From: Deltaproteobacteria bacterium | Lineage (GTDB): Bacteria > Desulfobacterota > Desulfobulbia > Desulfobulbales > VMSU01 | Length of the DNA: 37,466 nucleotides | Direction of reading: 5' to 3' | NCBI GenBank assembly: GCA_021789795.1 | Contig: JAJYJA010000001.1 | Span: forward strand, 1-37,466 | Part shown: positions 29,908 through 37,466 of the stretch, piece by piece | How the letters are laid out: the number at the start of each line of letters is the position of its first letter | Position numbering within the stretch: the stretch's first letter is position 1 | Translations under genes and position numbers: made by a program | Notes under the pieces: generated by a model | Told to the model about the DNA's origin: nothing | The model's database searches: none | The model's input: the letters and a program-made list of their open reading frames with translations, nothing else

Positions 29908-31677
29908 CTATCGCCAACGGGCCGGGAGCAGCCGGGCGATGCGGGCCTCCACCTGGGCCTTGGTCTTAGGATCGACCTCCAGGACGTGGGGATACCAGGG
30001 TTTCATCCGGCAGTCGAAGACGATGGGCGTGGTCAGGCCGACATGGAAGCGCCGGACGGTGGTGGCGGCGCCGTGCAGGTCGGCGGCCGGCTCGAAGCGG
30101 GTGAACACCGACCAGAGAAACCTCTTGAGGCTGGCGGTGGTGGCCCGGGCGTCGTCCACCAGGATAATCAGGGGCCAGTCGGCGAGCTCCGGGCTTGCCG
30201 CCAGCCGTTCGGGCAGGGCGCGGTCACCGGCGAAGGACGCCCCGTCCACCACCAGGGTGCCGGGCAGAAAGACCACCGGGTGGCCGACGCCCGCCGGCAG
30301 CTCGCCGGTGAAGGCCTCGGGCAGGGCGCGGACCGGCTCCCGGCCCAGGCCAAGCATCAGCGCCTTGGACCCCTTGTTGACCGAGGGGCCGGTGTAGTCC
30401 AGGGTATCCTGGGAGACGTTGGCCAGGACGAAGAGGTCGGTCTGCCAGTTGATCCGCTCAAGCACATGCCGCCACAGTCTGGGAAAATCGGCCACGTCCA
30501 GGTCGCCGTCGGTGACGATCAAAAACTTGGTGAGCGACAACTGGCCCTCGCCCAGGATGCGCAGGCCGGCGGCGAAGGCCTCCCGGGGGTAGCGATCCCT
30601 GACCCGGGCGGCGGCCAGGCTGTGGAAGCCGGTGTCGCCGAAGGTCTTTAACTGGCGCACCCCGCCCATCACCAGGGGGAAGAGCGGCGCGAGCAGGTCT
30701 TGCAGGAAGTCGCCGATGTAGTAGTCCTCCTGGCGGGGTTGGCCGACCACGGTGGCCGGATAGATGGCCTTTTTCCGGTGGTAGAGGCGCGAGACCTGAA
30801 ATACCGGGTAGTCGTGGGCCAGGGAGTTGTACCCATAGTGGTCGCCAAAGGGCCCCTCCTGGCGTCGCAGACCGGGCGGCACCAGGCCTTGGGCCGCAAA
30901 TTCCGCCGTGGCCACCAGGGGATGGTGGCCACCGGGGCTCGCCACCAAGGGCAGCTTTTGCCCCATGAGCAGCGAGGCCAAGAGCAACTCCGGGACGTTC
31001 TCCGGCAGGGGGGCGATGGCGGCCAGGATCAGGGCCGGCGGGCCGCCGATGTAGAGGGTCACTGGCAGGGCCTGGCCCCGCTGCTCCGCCTCGTGGTAGT
31101 GGTAGCCGCCGCCCTTGTGGATCTGCCAGTGGATACCGGTGGTCTGGTCGTCGTAACGGTGGATGCGGTACATGCCCAGGTTGTGGCCGTGGCCGTCCGG
31201 GTGCTCGGTATAGACCAGGGGCAGGGTGACGAAGGCCCCGCCGTCGGTGTCCCAGGAGGTGAGCAGGGGCAGTTCGGTAAGCCGGGGGGGATGTTGCTGG
31301 CACTCCAGGATCGGGGCCTGATTTACCTTCTTGGTGCCGATGGCCAGGGCCTGGCGCAGCAGGCCGCGCTTGGCCCAGATCATCCCCAGACTAGGCGGCC
31401 CCAGCCGCTCGGCCAGCTTTACCAGCTCGGCCACGAAGTTCTGGGGCCGACGGCCAAAGGCCAGCTCCAGGCGATGATGGGAGCCGAAGAGGTTGGTGGC
31501 CACCGGAAAGGCACTGCCCTTGACCCGGGTGAAGAGCAGGGCCGGGCCCTGGCGTTCGATCACCCGGCGGTGGATCTCGGCGATCTCCAGGTAGGGATCG
31601 ACCTCCTCTTCCACCCGGTGCAGCTCGCCCTCGGCGGCCAGCAGGTTAAGATAGGTGCCTAGGTCAGTCAGGGGCAT
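29908..31677 (-). CDS. UbiD-family decarboxylase
   Basis: A 589-residue protein of the UbiD family, which uses prenylated FMN (made by UbiX) to decarboxylate aromatic acids. The N-terminal start LGTYLNLLAAEGELHRV, PALLFTRVKGS and the core EGPFGDHYGY (Glu274 and Asp279, the acidic part of the Arg-Glu-Asp/Glu active site) are clear. Substrates could be a quinone precursor, such as the naphthoate of the futalosine menaquinone route, or another aromatic acid; the sequence does not decide. UbiX is not in this window. The start overlaps the upstream 91-residue protein gene by 10 bp. Confidence 0.88.
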   Translation of the reverse strand: MPLTDLGTYLNLLAAEGELHRVEEEVDPYLEIAEIHRRVIERQGPALLFTRVKGSAFPVATNLFGSHHRLELAFGRRPQNFVAELVKLAERLGPPSLGMIWAKRGLLRQALAIGTKKVNQAPILECQQHPPRLTELPLLTSWDTDGGAFVTLPLVYTEHPDGHGHNLGMYRIHRYDDQTTGIHWQIHKGGGYHYHEAEQRGQALPVTLYIGGPPALILAAIAPLPENVPELLLASLLMGQKLPLVASPGGHHPLVATAEFAAQGLVPPGLRRQEGPFGDHYGYNSLAHDYPVFQVSRLYHRKKAIYPATVVGQPRQEDYYIGDFLQDLLAPLFPLVMGGVRQLKTFGDTGFHSLAAARVRDRYPREAFAAGLRILGEGQLSLTKFLIVTDGDLDVADFPRLWRHVLERINWQTDLFVLANVSQDTLDYTGPSVNKGSKALMLGLGREPVRALPEAFTGELPAGVGHPVVFLPGTLVVDGASFAGDRALPERLAASPELADWPLIILVDDARATTASLKRFLWSVFTRFEPAADLHGAATTVRRFHVGLTTPIVFDCRMKPWYPHVLEVDPKTKAQVEARIARLLPARWR

Positions 31678-31943
31678 GCGTCGTCGGTATGGGTGAGGGG
31701 GCGGCCTGAGGAGCCATCGGTTTGGTTGGGGTCGAATAGAAACAGACGGTGATACTCGCCTTCCGAGAGATGCCGCCGCATCAGGCGCGACAGGTGATCG
31801 ACCAGGTCGCCTATCTCCGGGTCGCTCAGGCGCGGCAGCAGGGCCTCCAGCAAGGCCGGACGGCTGAAGCGTTGCAGGAAGGCGGCCAACGAACGTTCGT
31901 CGGTGGCCCGATCCCAGCCAAAGCTGATTTCGCGGGCGTCCAT
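31668..31943 (-). CDS. Small conserved protein upstream of ubiD
   Basis: A 91-residue protein whose coding end overlaps the ubiD start. It has WDRATDERSLAAFLQRF, then LLEALLPRLSDPEIGDLVDHLSRLMRRHLS and a short acidic tail (separate blocks). It looks like a soluble helical protein with no membrane or signal features. I recall similar short hypothetical proteins in Desulfobacterota, but no function. Its position between yjbQ and ubiD, with tight spacing, supports it being real and coupled to UbiD expression. Confidence 0.6.
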   Translation of the reverse strand: MDAREISFGWDRATDERSLAAFLQRFSRPALLEALLPRLSDPEIGDLVDHLSRLMRRHLSEGEYHRLFLFDPNQTDGSSGRPLTHTDDACP

Positions 31944-31955
31944 GCCAAGCCGGGG

Positions 31956-32351
31956 TTAGAGCAGCCGCCAGTGGAGCTGGCGGGAGCGGGGGCCGTCGAA
32001 CTCGCAGAAGAAGATCCGCTGCCAGACGCCCAGCCGCAAGGCGCCCCGGTCAACGAACACTACCGCCGAGCTGCCGACCAGGGAGGTCAGGGCATGGGCC
32101 GGGGAGTTGCCCTCCTGATGCCGGTAGGCGCTGGACTCGGGGGCCAGCCGCTTGAAGATGGCGAGCAGGTCTTCTTGTACCGCGGGATCGGCCCCCTCGT
32201 TGATGGTCACCCCGGCGGTGGTGTGCGGGTTGTAAAGGTAGCAGACGCCGGACGGCTGGCCCAGGCCGGCGATCTCCTGGCCGAGTTGGCTGGTGACATC
32301 GATGAACTCCAGCCGCTTAACGCTGTTGACAGAGATGGTGCCGGTGTGCAT
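31956..32351 (-). CDS. YjbQ/UPF0047 family protein
   Basis: A 131-residue single-domain protein with the family signature: YNPHTTAGVTINEGADP near residues 40-56, and HALTSLVGSSAVVFVDRGALRLGVWQRIFFCEFDGPR in the second half (separate motifs: the His and WQRIFF region). Members have been described as secondary thiamine-phosphate synthases, but a general physiological role is uncertain. It is the first gene of a minus-strand run of six genes ending with the HU/IHF gene. Confidence 0.9.
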   Translation of the reverse strand: MHTGTISVNSVKRLEFIDVTSQLGQEIAGLGQPSGVCYLYNPHTTAGVTINEGADPAVQEDLLAIFKRLAPESSAYRHQEGNSPAHALTSLVGSSAVVFVDRGALRLGVWQRIFFCEFDGPRSRQLHWRLL

Positions 32352-32499
32352 AACTGGGAGACACTGGTTATTGTTGCTGGCCGTCCTGGCCGACCGTCTT
32401 GACCGGCTAACGCCTAAGCCACCTGTAAATTACTATGGAATCCATGTCAATCATTTTAGGCTGGCGGCCCGCCTTGTCCGCCGCCAGGGGCGGATGCTG

Positions 32500-33207
32500 A
32501 TGCGTTACTATCCTATCTGTCTGCGGATCGAGGGCCGACGCTGCCTGGTGGTGGGCGGCGGCGCGGTGGCGGCGCGCAAGGCGCGGGGGCTGATCGAGGC
32601 CGGGGCCGAGGTGGTGGTGGTCAGCCCCGAGCTGGGGGCGGGCTTGCAACGCCTGCACGGCGAGGGCCGGGTGTCCTGGGTGGCGCGGGGCTACCAGGAA
32701 GGCGACAGCCAGGGCTTCTTCCTGGTGATGGCCGCCACCGACGACCCGACGGTGCAGGGGCTGGTCAGGGCCGACGCCAGCCGCCACCGCAGCCTCTTAA
32801 ACGTGGCCGACGTGCCGGAACGCTGCGACTTCATCCTGCCGGCGGTGGTGCAACGGGGGTCGCTCTCCCTGGCCATCTCCACCTCGGGCAAGAGCCCGGC
32901 CCTCGCCAAACGCTTGCAGGACGAGCTGGGCCAGTGGCTGGGGCCGGAGTACGCCCTGCTCAACGAGGTGATGGGGCTGATCCGGCCCCATGTCCGGCGG
33001 CGGGGCTGGTCGCAGCCGGAGAACGAACGCCTCTTCAAGGGCCTGATTGAGGGCGGCATCCTGGAGATCATCGTCCGGGCGGATGGCCCGGGGTTGATCG
33101 ATTACCTGGAAAGGGGGCTGGGCCAGACGCTTCCCGGCGATCTGGCCGGACAACTGCAAGGGTTGCTGGCGGCGGGCAGCGAAAGCCCTATTGTCAAGGG
33201 CCGGTGA
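32500..33207 (+). CDS. sirC: Precorrin-2 dehydrogenase / sirohydrochlorin ferrochelatase
   Basis: A 235-residue protein with an N-terminal Rossmann motif VVGGGAVAARKARGLIEAGAEVVVVSP, ATDDPTVQGLV and the central block PERCDFILPAVVQRGSLSLAISTSGKSPALA (given as separate motifs), typical of the CysG N-terminal/Met8 family. It oxidises precorrin-2 to sirohydrochlorin with NAD and may insert iron to make siroheme. I chose ATG 32500 with AGGGG upstream; ATG 32494 is also in frame. The frame extends back to 32293, but this overlaps the divergent YjbQ gene. It opens the sirC-ccsB-hemA run. A GGCGGC/GCCGCC hairpin lies just before the start. Confidence 0.92.
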   Translation: MRYYPICLRIEGRRCLVVGGGAVAARKARGLIEAGAEVVVVSPELGAGLQRLHGEGRVSWVARGYQEGDSQGFFLVMAATDDPTVQGLVRADASRHRSLLNVADVPERCDFILPAVVQRGSLSLAISTSGKSPALAKRLQDELGQWLGPEYALLNEVMGLIRPHVRRRGWSQPENERLFKGLIEGGILEIIVRADGPGLIDYLERGLGQTLPGDLAGQLQGLLAAGSESPIVKGR

Positions 33208-33239
33208 TTCTAGTATCGTTTGGTATTGTCTAACGTTTA

Positions 33240-33261
33240 GGGGCGCTGCCATCAGCGCCCC
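33240..33261 (+). terminator. Perfect hairpin between sirC and ccsB
   Basis: GGGGCGCT at 33240-33247 pairs perfectly with AGCGCCCC at 33254-33261 around a 6-base loop. No T-tract follows, so it may be an RNA-stabilising or partial-termination hairpin within the operon. Confidence 0.4.
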
Positions 33262-33293
33262 GGCTTGTCATCATCTTCCCTGGGGCGTCCGCG

Positions 33294-34109
33294 ATGAATA
33301 TGCTCTTTCCCCTGACCTACCTTGGCTATCTCCTGGCCACCGCCACCTACCTCCTCTGGTTCATCAACCAGCAACGGACGGCGCGGCTGGCGGCCCGCTG
33401 GCTGCTCACCGCCGCCGGCATCCTGCACACCTTGAACCTGGGGGCCAGGTATTTCGAGGCCGGCCACACCCCGATCAGCAACATGCACGAGGCGGTCTCC
33501 TTCTTCGCCTGGTCGATGACCTGGGGCTTCCTCATCTTCCGCTGGCGCTACCGGGTCAAGAATTTCGGCACCTTTGTCAGCGTCGGCATCAGTCTCTTGA
33601 TGACCGTCGCCGCCCTGGCCTCCAAGGAGGTCACCCCCCTGCCGCCGGCGATGCGCAGCCTCTGGCTGCCGGTGCACGCCTCCATCGCCCTGATGGCCAA
33701 CGCCTTTCTGGCCATGGGCTTCTGCGGCGGGGTCATGTACCTGCTGCAGGAGCGGGAGATCAAGTCCCGGCGCTTCGGCATCTTCTACGAGCGATTGCCC
33801 TCGCTGGAGGCCTTGGACAACTTAAATCAGCACTGCCTGTCCGCCGGCTTCCCGCTGCTTACCTTAGGCATCATCACCGGCTCCTTCTGGGCCAAGCAGG
33901 CCTGGGGCAGTTACTGGCAGTGGGACCCCAAGGAGACCTGGTCGCTGATCACCTGGTTCATCTACGCCGCCCTGTTGCACTTTAGGTTCACCATGGGCTG
34001 GCGGCGGCGACGGGCCGCGATCATGTCGATGATCGGCTTTGCCGCCGCCCTGTTCACCCTCTGGGGGGTCACCTATCTGCTGGGGGGGATCCACGCCTAT
34101 GTCGGCTGA
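33294..34109 (+). CDS. Cytochrome c assembly protein, CcsA/CcsB or HemX type
   Basis: A 271-residue multi-helix membrane protein (about eight helices) with the tryptophan-rich motif WGSYWQWDPKETWSLITW of heme-handling proteins. Paired histidines, as in SNMHEAVSFF and HASIALMAN, are typical for heme ligands. In gene neighbourhoods next to hemA this family is often called CcsB or HemX. It may present heme for cytochrome c assembly, or affect HemA levels. The two roles cannot be told apart from sequence alone. The end overlaps the hemA start by 11 bp. Confidence 0.92.
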   Translation: MNMLFPLTYLGYLLATATYLLWFINQQRTARLAARWLLTAAGILHTLNLGARYFEAGHTPISNMHEAVSFFAWSMTWGFLIFRWRYRVKNFGTFVSVGISLLMTVAALASKEVTPLPPAMRSLWLPVHASIALMANAFLAMGFCGGVMYLLQEREIKSRRFGIFYERLPSLEALDNLNQHCLSAGFPLLTLGIITGSFWAKQAWGSYWQWDPKETWSLITWFIYAALLHFRFTMGWRRRRAAIMSMIGFAAALFTLWGVTYLLGGIHAYVG

Positions 34110-35403
34110 TAGTCTGTTGATCGTCGGGGTCAACCACAAGGTGGCCCCGGTCGAGATCCGCGAGAAGCTGGCCCACAATGCGGGCTGCGAAAATCCGGTG
34201 GTGGCGATCAAGACCCTGCCCGGCTGCCGGGAGTGCTGTTTTCTGGGCACCTGCAACCGGGTGGAGGTGATCTGCGCCAGCGCCGCCCCCGAGGCCACCG
34301 CCCGGCTCATCCGCCAGCATCTGTTCTCCGGGGCCGGCCTGTCAGAGGCCGAGATCGAGCGTTACAGCTACCTGCACGTCGGGCGGCAGGCGGTCAATCA
34401 CCTCTTCCGGGTGGCGGCGAGCTTGGACTCCATGATCGTGGGCGAGCCGCAGATCCTGGGTCAGCTCAAGAAGGCCTACCGGGCCGCCGCCGAGCTCAAG
34501 ACCGTGGGCCCGGTGCTGAACAAGTTCATCAACAAGTCCTTCTCGGTGGCCAAGCGGGTGCGCACCGAGACCAACATCGGCGGCAGCGCGGTGTCGATCA
34601 GCTATGCGGCGGTGCAACTGGCCAAGAAGATCTTCGGCTCCCTAAACGACAAGCGGGTGATGCTGGTCGGGGCCGGCGAGATGGCGGAGCTGGCGGCGGA
34701 GCATCTAATCGCCCAAGGCATCGCCGGGGTGGTGGTGGCCAACCGCACCCTGGAGCGGGCCATCACCCTGGCCCAGCGCTTCAACGGCACCGCCGTCTCC
34801 CTGGAGGGCCTGAGCGGGGAGCTTGAGAACGTCGACATCCTGATCAGCTCCACCGGGGCCACCGGCCTGGTGCTGATGCGCGACGACGTCAAGCCCATCA
34901 TGCGCCAGCGGATGAACCGGCCCCTGTTTCTGATCGACATCGCGGTGCCCCGGGACCTCGACCCCAAGCTCAACGACTTGGACAACGTCTATCTCTACGA
35001 CATCGACAACCTGAAGGACGTGGTCGAGGTAAACAAGTCGGAGCGCCAGAAGGAGGCGGACAGCGCCAGCCGCATCGTGGACGAGGAGACCGCCAAGTTC
35101 CAGCTCTGGCTGGAGGGCATGGGGGTGACCCCGACCATCGTCGCCCTGCGCAACAAGGCCGATACCCTGCGCCAGGCGGAGCTGGAGAAGACCCTCTCGC
35201 AACTCAAGGAGCTCTCCCCCAAGCAGGTCAAGGCCATCGAGGTGCTGGCCGCCTCGCTGACCAACAAGATGCTCCACCACCCCATCGTTTTCCTCAAGGC
35301 CAAGGGCGGCCCGGAGGAACAGGCGGGCCGCCTGGACAGCATCCGGCAGATCTACGGCTTAGACCCTGAAGATTCGGACCTTGACGAGGAAGATCAGCTA
35401 TAA
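34099..35403 (+). CDS. hemA: Glutamyl-tRNA reductase
   Basis: A 434-residue enzyme that reduces glutamyl-tRNA to glutamate 1-semialdehyde, the first step of the C5 pathway. The N-terminal VGVNHKVAPVEIREKL, the catalytic Cys in GTCNRVEV, SMIVGEPQILGQLKKAY, and the Rossmann motif VMLVGAGEMAEL are present, followed by the long C-terminal helix domain. ATG 34099 matches the family start. The open frame begins at 34039, inside ccsB. HemL, its partner, is encoded at 23428. The overlap with ccsB suggests coupled translation. Confidence 0.97.
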   Translation: MSADSLLIVGVNHKVAPVEIREKLAHNAGCENPVVAIKTLPGCRECCFLGTCNRVEVICASAAPEATARLIRQHLFSGAGLSEAEIERYSYLHVGRQAVNHLFRVAASLDSMIVGEPQILGQLKKAYRAAAELKTVGPVLNKFINKSFSVAKRVRTETNIGGSAVSISYAAVQLAKKIFGSLNDKRVMLVGAGEMAELAAEHLIAQGIAGVVVANRTLERAITLAQRFNGTAVSLEGLSGELENVDILISSTGATGLVLMRDDVKPIMRQRMNRPLFLIDIAVPRDLDPKLNDLDNVYLYDIDNLKDVVEVNKSERQKEADSASRIVDEETAKFQLWLEGMGVTPTIVALRNKADTLRQAELEKTLSQLKELSPKQVKAIEVLAASLTNKMLHHPIVFLKAKGGPEEQAGRLDSIRQIYGLDPEDSDLDEEDQL

Positions 35404-35442
35404 CGAGGCGTTATCCTCCCCTCGTCCGGCTTGGAAAAGTTG

Positions 35443-35471
35443 TTGACTTAGATGATAATAATTACTAACAT
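35443..35471 (+). promoter_or_regulatory. perR promoter with Fur/PerR-like operator
   Basis: TTGACT at 35443-35448 and TAACAT at 35466-35471 are 17 bp apart. The AT-rich spacer contains GATGATAATAATTAC, bracketed by TTAG and CTAA, which resembles the dyad of Fur/PerR boxes. Such an operator between -35 and -10 would allow autorepression. No functional proof is available from sequence. Confidence 0.55.
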
Positions 35472-35501
35472 GGCCCAAACAGGCGGCTACGGCTTATCTC
35501 C

Positions 35502-35903
35502 ATGCTAGAAGATACCTCGCTTAGAATGACCAGGCAGCGGCGGGTGATTTTGGAGGAGCTGCGCGCCGTGACCTCGCATCCCACCGCCGACGAGATGTAC
35601 GAGATGGTGCGACGGCGACTGCCCAAGGTCAGCCTGGGCACGGTCTATCGCAACCTCGAAATCCTGGCCGAGAGCGGGGTGGTGCTGAAGATCGATGTCG
35701 GCGGCACCAAGAAGCGTTTCGACGGCAACGTGGCCGTGCACCACCACCTGCGGTGCGTGGCCTGCGGCCGGGTGGACGACGTGGAGCTGGACCCGGGGGT
35801 TGACCTGGAGGCCTTGGCCGCCGCCCGGACGGACTACGACATCCTCAGGCACCGGCTGGAGTTCGTGGGCGTCTGTCCGGCCTGCAAGGCCAAGGAGGGC
35901 TAG
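35502..35903 (+). CDS. perR: Peroxide-responsive Fur-family regulator
   Basis: A 133-residue DNA-binding protein. The winged-helix part has MTRQRRVILEEL, HPTADEMYEMV and VSLGTVYRNLEIL. Compared with my recollection of B. subtilis PerR, the regulatory metal residues are all present: His26, Asp74, His80, His82 and Asp93 (an Asp, where Fur carries Glu). The structural zinc cysteines Cys85, Cys88, Cys125 and Cys128 are also kept. PerR senses peroxide by oxidation of metal-bound histidines. The gene heads a cluster with rubrerythrin, superoxide reductase and ferritin, which it probably represses. Confidence 0.88.
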   Translation: MLEDTSLRMTRQRRVILEELRAVTSHPTADEMYEMVRRRLPKVSLGTVYRNLEILAESGVVLKIDVGGTKKRFDGNVAVHHHLRCVACGRVDDVELDPGVDLEALAAARTDYDILRHRLEFVGVCPACKAKEG

Positions 35904-35917
35904 GGGCGGGATTAGGC

Positions 35918-35946
35918 TTGCCGGGCAGCGGGGATCGGCCTATAAT
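35918..35946 (+). promoter_or_regulatory. rbr operon promoter
   Basis: TTGCCG at 35918-35923 and a perfect TATAAT at 35941-35946 have a 17-bp spacer, about 54 bp before the rbr ATG. No clear PerR box was found around it, unlike the perR promoter. Confidence 0.6.
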
Positions 35947-35999
35947 AAAACTGGCGCTTTGACAACAATTTTTCCACCAACTGACCAAGGAGAACGCGC

Positions 36000-36575
36000 A
36001 TGGCAAGATTAAAGGGAACCGAAACCGAAAAGAACCTCTTAAAGGCCTTCGCCGGCGAGTCCCAGGCCCGCAACCGCTACACCTACTTCGCCTCCGTGGC
36101 CCGCAAGGAGGGCTACGTCCAGATGTCGCAGATCTTCGAGGAGACGGCCAACCAGGAGAAGGAACACGCCAAGCGGCTCTTCAAACTCCTGGAGGGCGGG
36201 GAATTGGAGATTGCCGCCAGCTTCCCCGCCGGGGTCATCGGCACCACCGTGGAGAACCTCAAGGCCGCCGCCGCGGGCGAGCATTACGAGCACACCCTCA
36301 TGTATCCGGACTTCGCCAAGGTGGCCAAGGCGGAGGGCTTCCCGGACATCGCCTATATCTTTATGGCCATCGCGGTGGCGGAGAAGCAGCACGAGAAGCG
36401 CTATCTCGATCTGGCGGCCAACATCGAGGCCGGCCGGGTCTTTAAGCGGGAGGGCCGGGTCACCTGGCGCTGCGCCAACTGCGGCTACCTGCACGAGGGC
36501 AACGAGGCCCCGGAAACCTGCCCGGCCTGCGCCCACGGCCAGGCTCACTTCGAGTTGCTGGCCGAGAACTGGTAA
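36000..36575 (+). CDS. rbr: Rubrerythrin
   Basis: A 191-residue peroxidase-type di-iron protein. The N-terminal ferritin-like domain has AGESQARNRYTYFA and EETANQEKEHAKRLF near 50-65. A second carboxylate set lies near 95 and 128 (EHYEHTL and AEKQHEKRY). The C-terminal rubredoxin domain (about 155-191) carries CANCG and CPACA. It reduces hydrogen peroxide with electrons from rubredoxin or NADH-linked partners. A clear AAGGAG precedes the ATG. It leads the rbr-dfx-ferritin run. Confidence 0.97.
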   Translation: MARLKGTETEKNLLKAFAGESQARNRYTYFASVARKEGYVQMSQIFEETANQEKEHAKRLFKLLEGGELEIAASFPAGVIGTTVENLKAAAAGEHYEHTLMYPDFAKVAKAEGFPDIAYIFMAIAVAEKQHEKRYLDLAANIEAGRVFKREGRVTWRCANCGYLHEGNEAPETCPACAHGQAHFELLAENW

Positions 36576-36614
36576 GGCCGCGTCCCATCCCATAATCCCA
36601 AAGGAGGAAGCGTA

Positions 36615-36989
36615 ATGGCAAAGCAAAATGAGATCTACCGTTGTGAACTGTGCGGCAACATGGTCGAGATGGTGCATGTCGGCGGCGGCGAGCTGGTCTG
36701 CTGCGGCCAGCCGATGACCCTGCTTGCCGAAAACAGCGTGGACGCCGCCAAGGAGAAGCACGTCCCGGTGATCGAGAAGGTGGCGGGCGGGGTGAAGGTC
36801 AAGGTGGGGGCGGTGGCCCACCCCATGACCGAGGCCCACTTCATCGAATTCATCGAGCTGATCGCCGGGGCGGCGGTCTATCGGCAGGACTTAAAGCCCG
36901 GCGCCGCCCCCGAGGCCTTCTTCGCCGTCCAGGCGGACAACCTCTCGGCCCGGGCCTACTGCAACCTGCACGGCCTGTGGAGGAGTTAG
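36615..36989 (+). CDS. dfx: Desulfoferrodoxin (two-iron superoxide reductase)
   Basis: A 124-residue enzyme that reduces superoxide to peroxide without making oxygen. The N-terminal desulforedoxin centre uses Cys10, Cys13, Cys29 and Cys30. The catalytic centre has Glu47-Lys48-His49 in EKHVPVIE, His69 and His75 in HPMTEAHFIE, and Cys116 and His119 in YCNLHGLW. All ligands of the class I two-iron type are present. The peroxide it makes can be handled by the rubrerythrin encoded just upstream. GGAGG gives a strong ribosome site. Confidence 0.97.
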   Translation: MAKQNEIYRCELCGNMVEMVHVGGGELVCCGQPMTLLAENSVDAAKEKHVPVIEKVAGGVKVKVGAVAHPMTEAHFIEFIELIAGAAVYRQDLKPGAAPEAFFAVQADNLSARAYCNLHGLWRS

Positions 36990-36992
36990 GCC

Positions 36993-37466
36993 ATGCTGAG
37001 CGAGCGGATGCAGGGGGCGCTAAACGAGCAGATCAATGCCGAGCTGTACTCTTCCTACCTCTACCTGGCGATGAGCTCGCATTTTTCCTCGCTGAACCTG
37101 GCGGGCATGGCGAGCTGGATGCGGGTGCAGGTGCAGGAGGAGCTGTTTCACGCCATCAAGATGTACGACTTTGTCAACGAACGCGGCGGCCGGGCGATGA
37201 TGAAGGCCATCAGCCAGCCGCCGGGGGCCTGGGACTCGCCTTTAGCGGTCTTTGAGGCCGGGCTGGATCACGAGCGCAAGGTCACCGGCCTGATCAACAA
37301 CTTGGTCGATGTGGCCATCGCCGAGCGGGATCACGCCACCTCCATCTTCCTGCAGTGGTTCGTCACCGAGCAGGTCGAGGAGGAGGCCAACGCCAGCGGC
37401 ATCGTCAGCAAGCTCAGGATGATCGGCCATGACGCCAGCAGCCTCTTCGCCCTGGATCAGGAGCTG
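36993..37466 (+). CDS. ftn: Ferritin, 3' end outside window
   Basis: The first 158 residues of a ferritin, with no stop before the window ends; usual length is about 165-175, so little is missing. It has the non-heme ferritin pattern: LNEQINAELYSSYLYLAMSS at the start, then VQEELFHAIKMYDFV with the ferroxidase Glu and His, and the later VTEQVEEEAN. It stores iron and lowers Fenton chemistry. It starts three bases after dfx with GGAGGAG upstream, completing the peroxide/iron defence operon. Confidence 0.95.
   Translation, partial: MLSERMQGALNEQINAELYSSYLYLAMSSHFSSLNLAGMASWMRVQVQEELFHAIKMYDFVNERGGRAMMKAISQPPGAWDSPLAVFEAGLDHERKVTGLINNLVDVAIAERDHATSIFLQWFVTEQVEEEANASGIVSKLRMIGHDASSLFALDQEL

Overview
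The window is GC-rich, gene-dense bacterial DNA with mostly housekeeping content. It most likely comes from a Desulfobacterota (former Deltaproteobacteria) chromosome, possibly a Desulfobulbales-like lineage. That placement is inferred from the combination of a two-iron desulfoferrodoxin/rubrerythrin/ferritin cluster, an F0-only ATP synthase operon, C5-pathway heme genes beside a CcsB-type protein, a RACo-like ferredoxin-ASKHA protein and a MamK-type actin. No rRNA, tRNA, CRISPR array or complete insertion sequence was seen.

Layout. 1-5.3 kb: two FlgO-domain periplasmic proteins, a third small exported protein and a single-pass membrane protein with repeated FliM-like EIDALL motifs, then rpe on the opposite strand and a small exported basic protein. 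5.4-15 kb: a chemoreceptor, glyS, a LemA/TPM trio, a RACo-like protein and a translationally overlapping HPRT-type phosphoribosyltransferase. 15-18.5 kb (minus): lgt and a tandem M16 peptidase. 18.9-21.4 kb: trxA, trxB, bamD. 21.5-23.1 kb (minus): a MamK-like actin with a membrane-anchored coiled-coil protein. 23.4-26.7 kb: hemL, then atpZ/atpI/atpB/atpE. 26.8-32.4 kb: rimO, then on the minus strand an HU/IHF protein, rluB, a hypothetical protein, a UbiD-family decarboxylase, a small conserved protein and a YjbQ protein. 32.5-37.5 kb: sirC, ccsB, hemA, then perR, rbr, dfx and a ferritin cut by the window end.

Three intergenic gaps (lgt/trxA, trxB/bamD, atpB/atpE) each hold a copy of one palindromic element with GTAAC...GTTAC ends. 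Each copy is flanked by an 8-bp direct repeat (two perfect, one 7/8), so these are transposed non-autonomous elements (MITEs). A fourth, partial copy may lie at the left window edge. Their ends and target duplication fit the IS66 family, and they show paired, structure-preserving substitutions.

The strongest candidates for something undescribed are (i) this MITE family, (ii) the EIDALL-repeat membrane protein with its FlgO-like partners, next to a chemoreceptor, and (iii) the MamK-like actin plus coiled-coil membrane protein outside any visible magnetosome gene set. The heme genes (sirC, ccsB, hemA, hemL) and the peroxide/superoxide defence genes form coherent functional groups.
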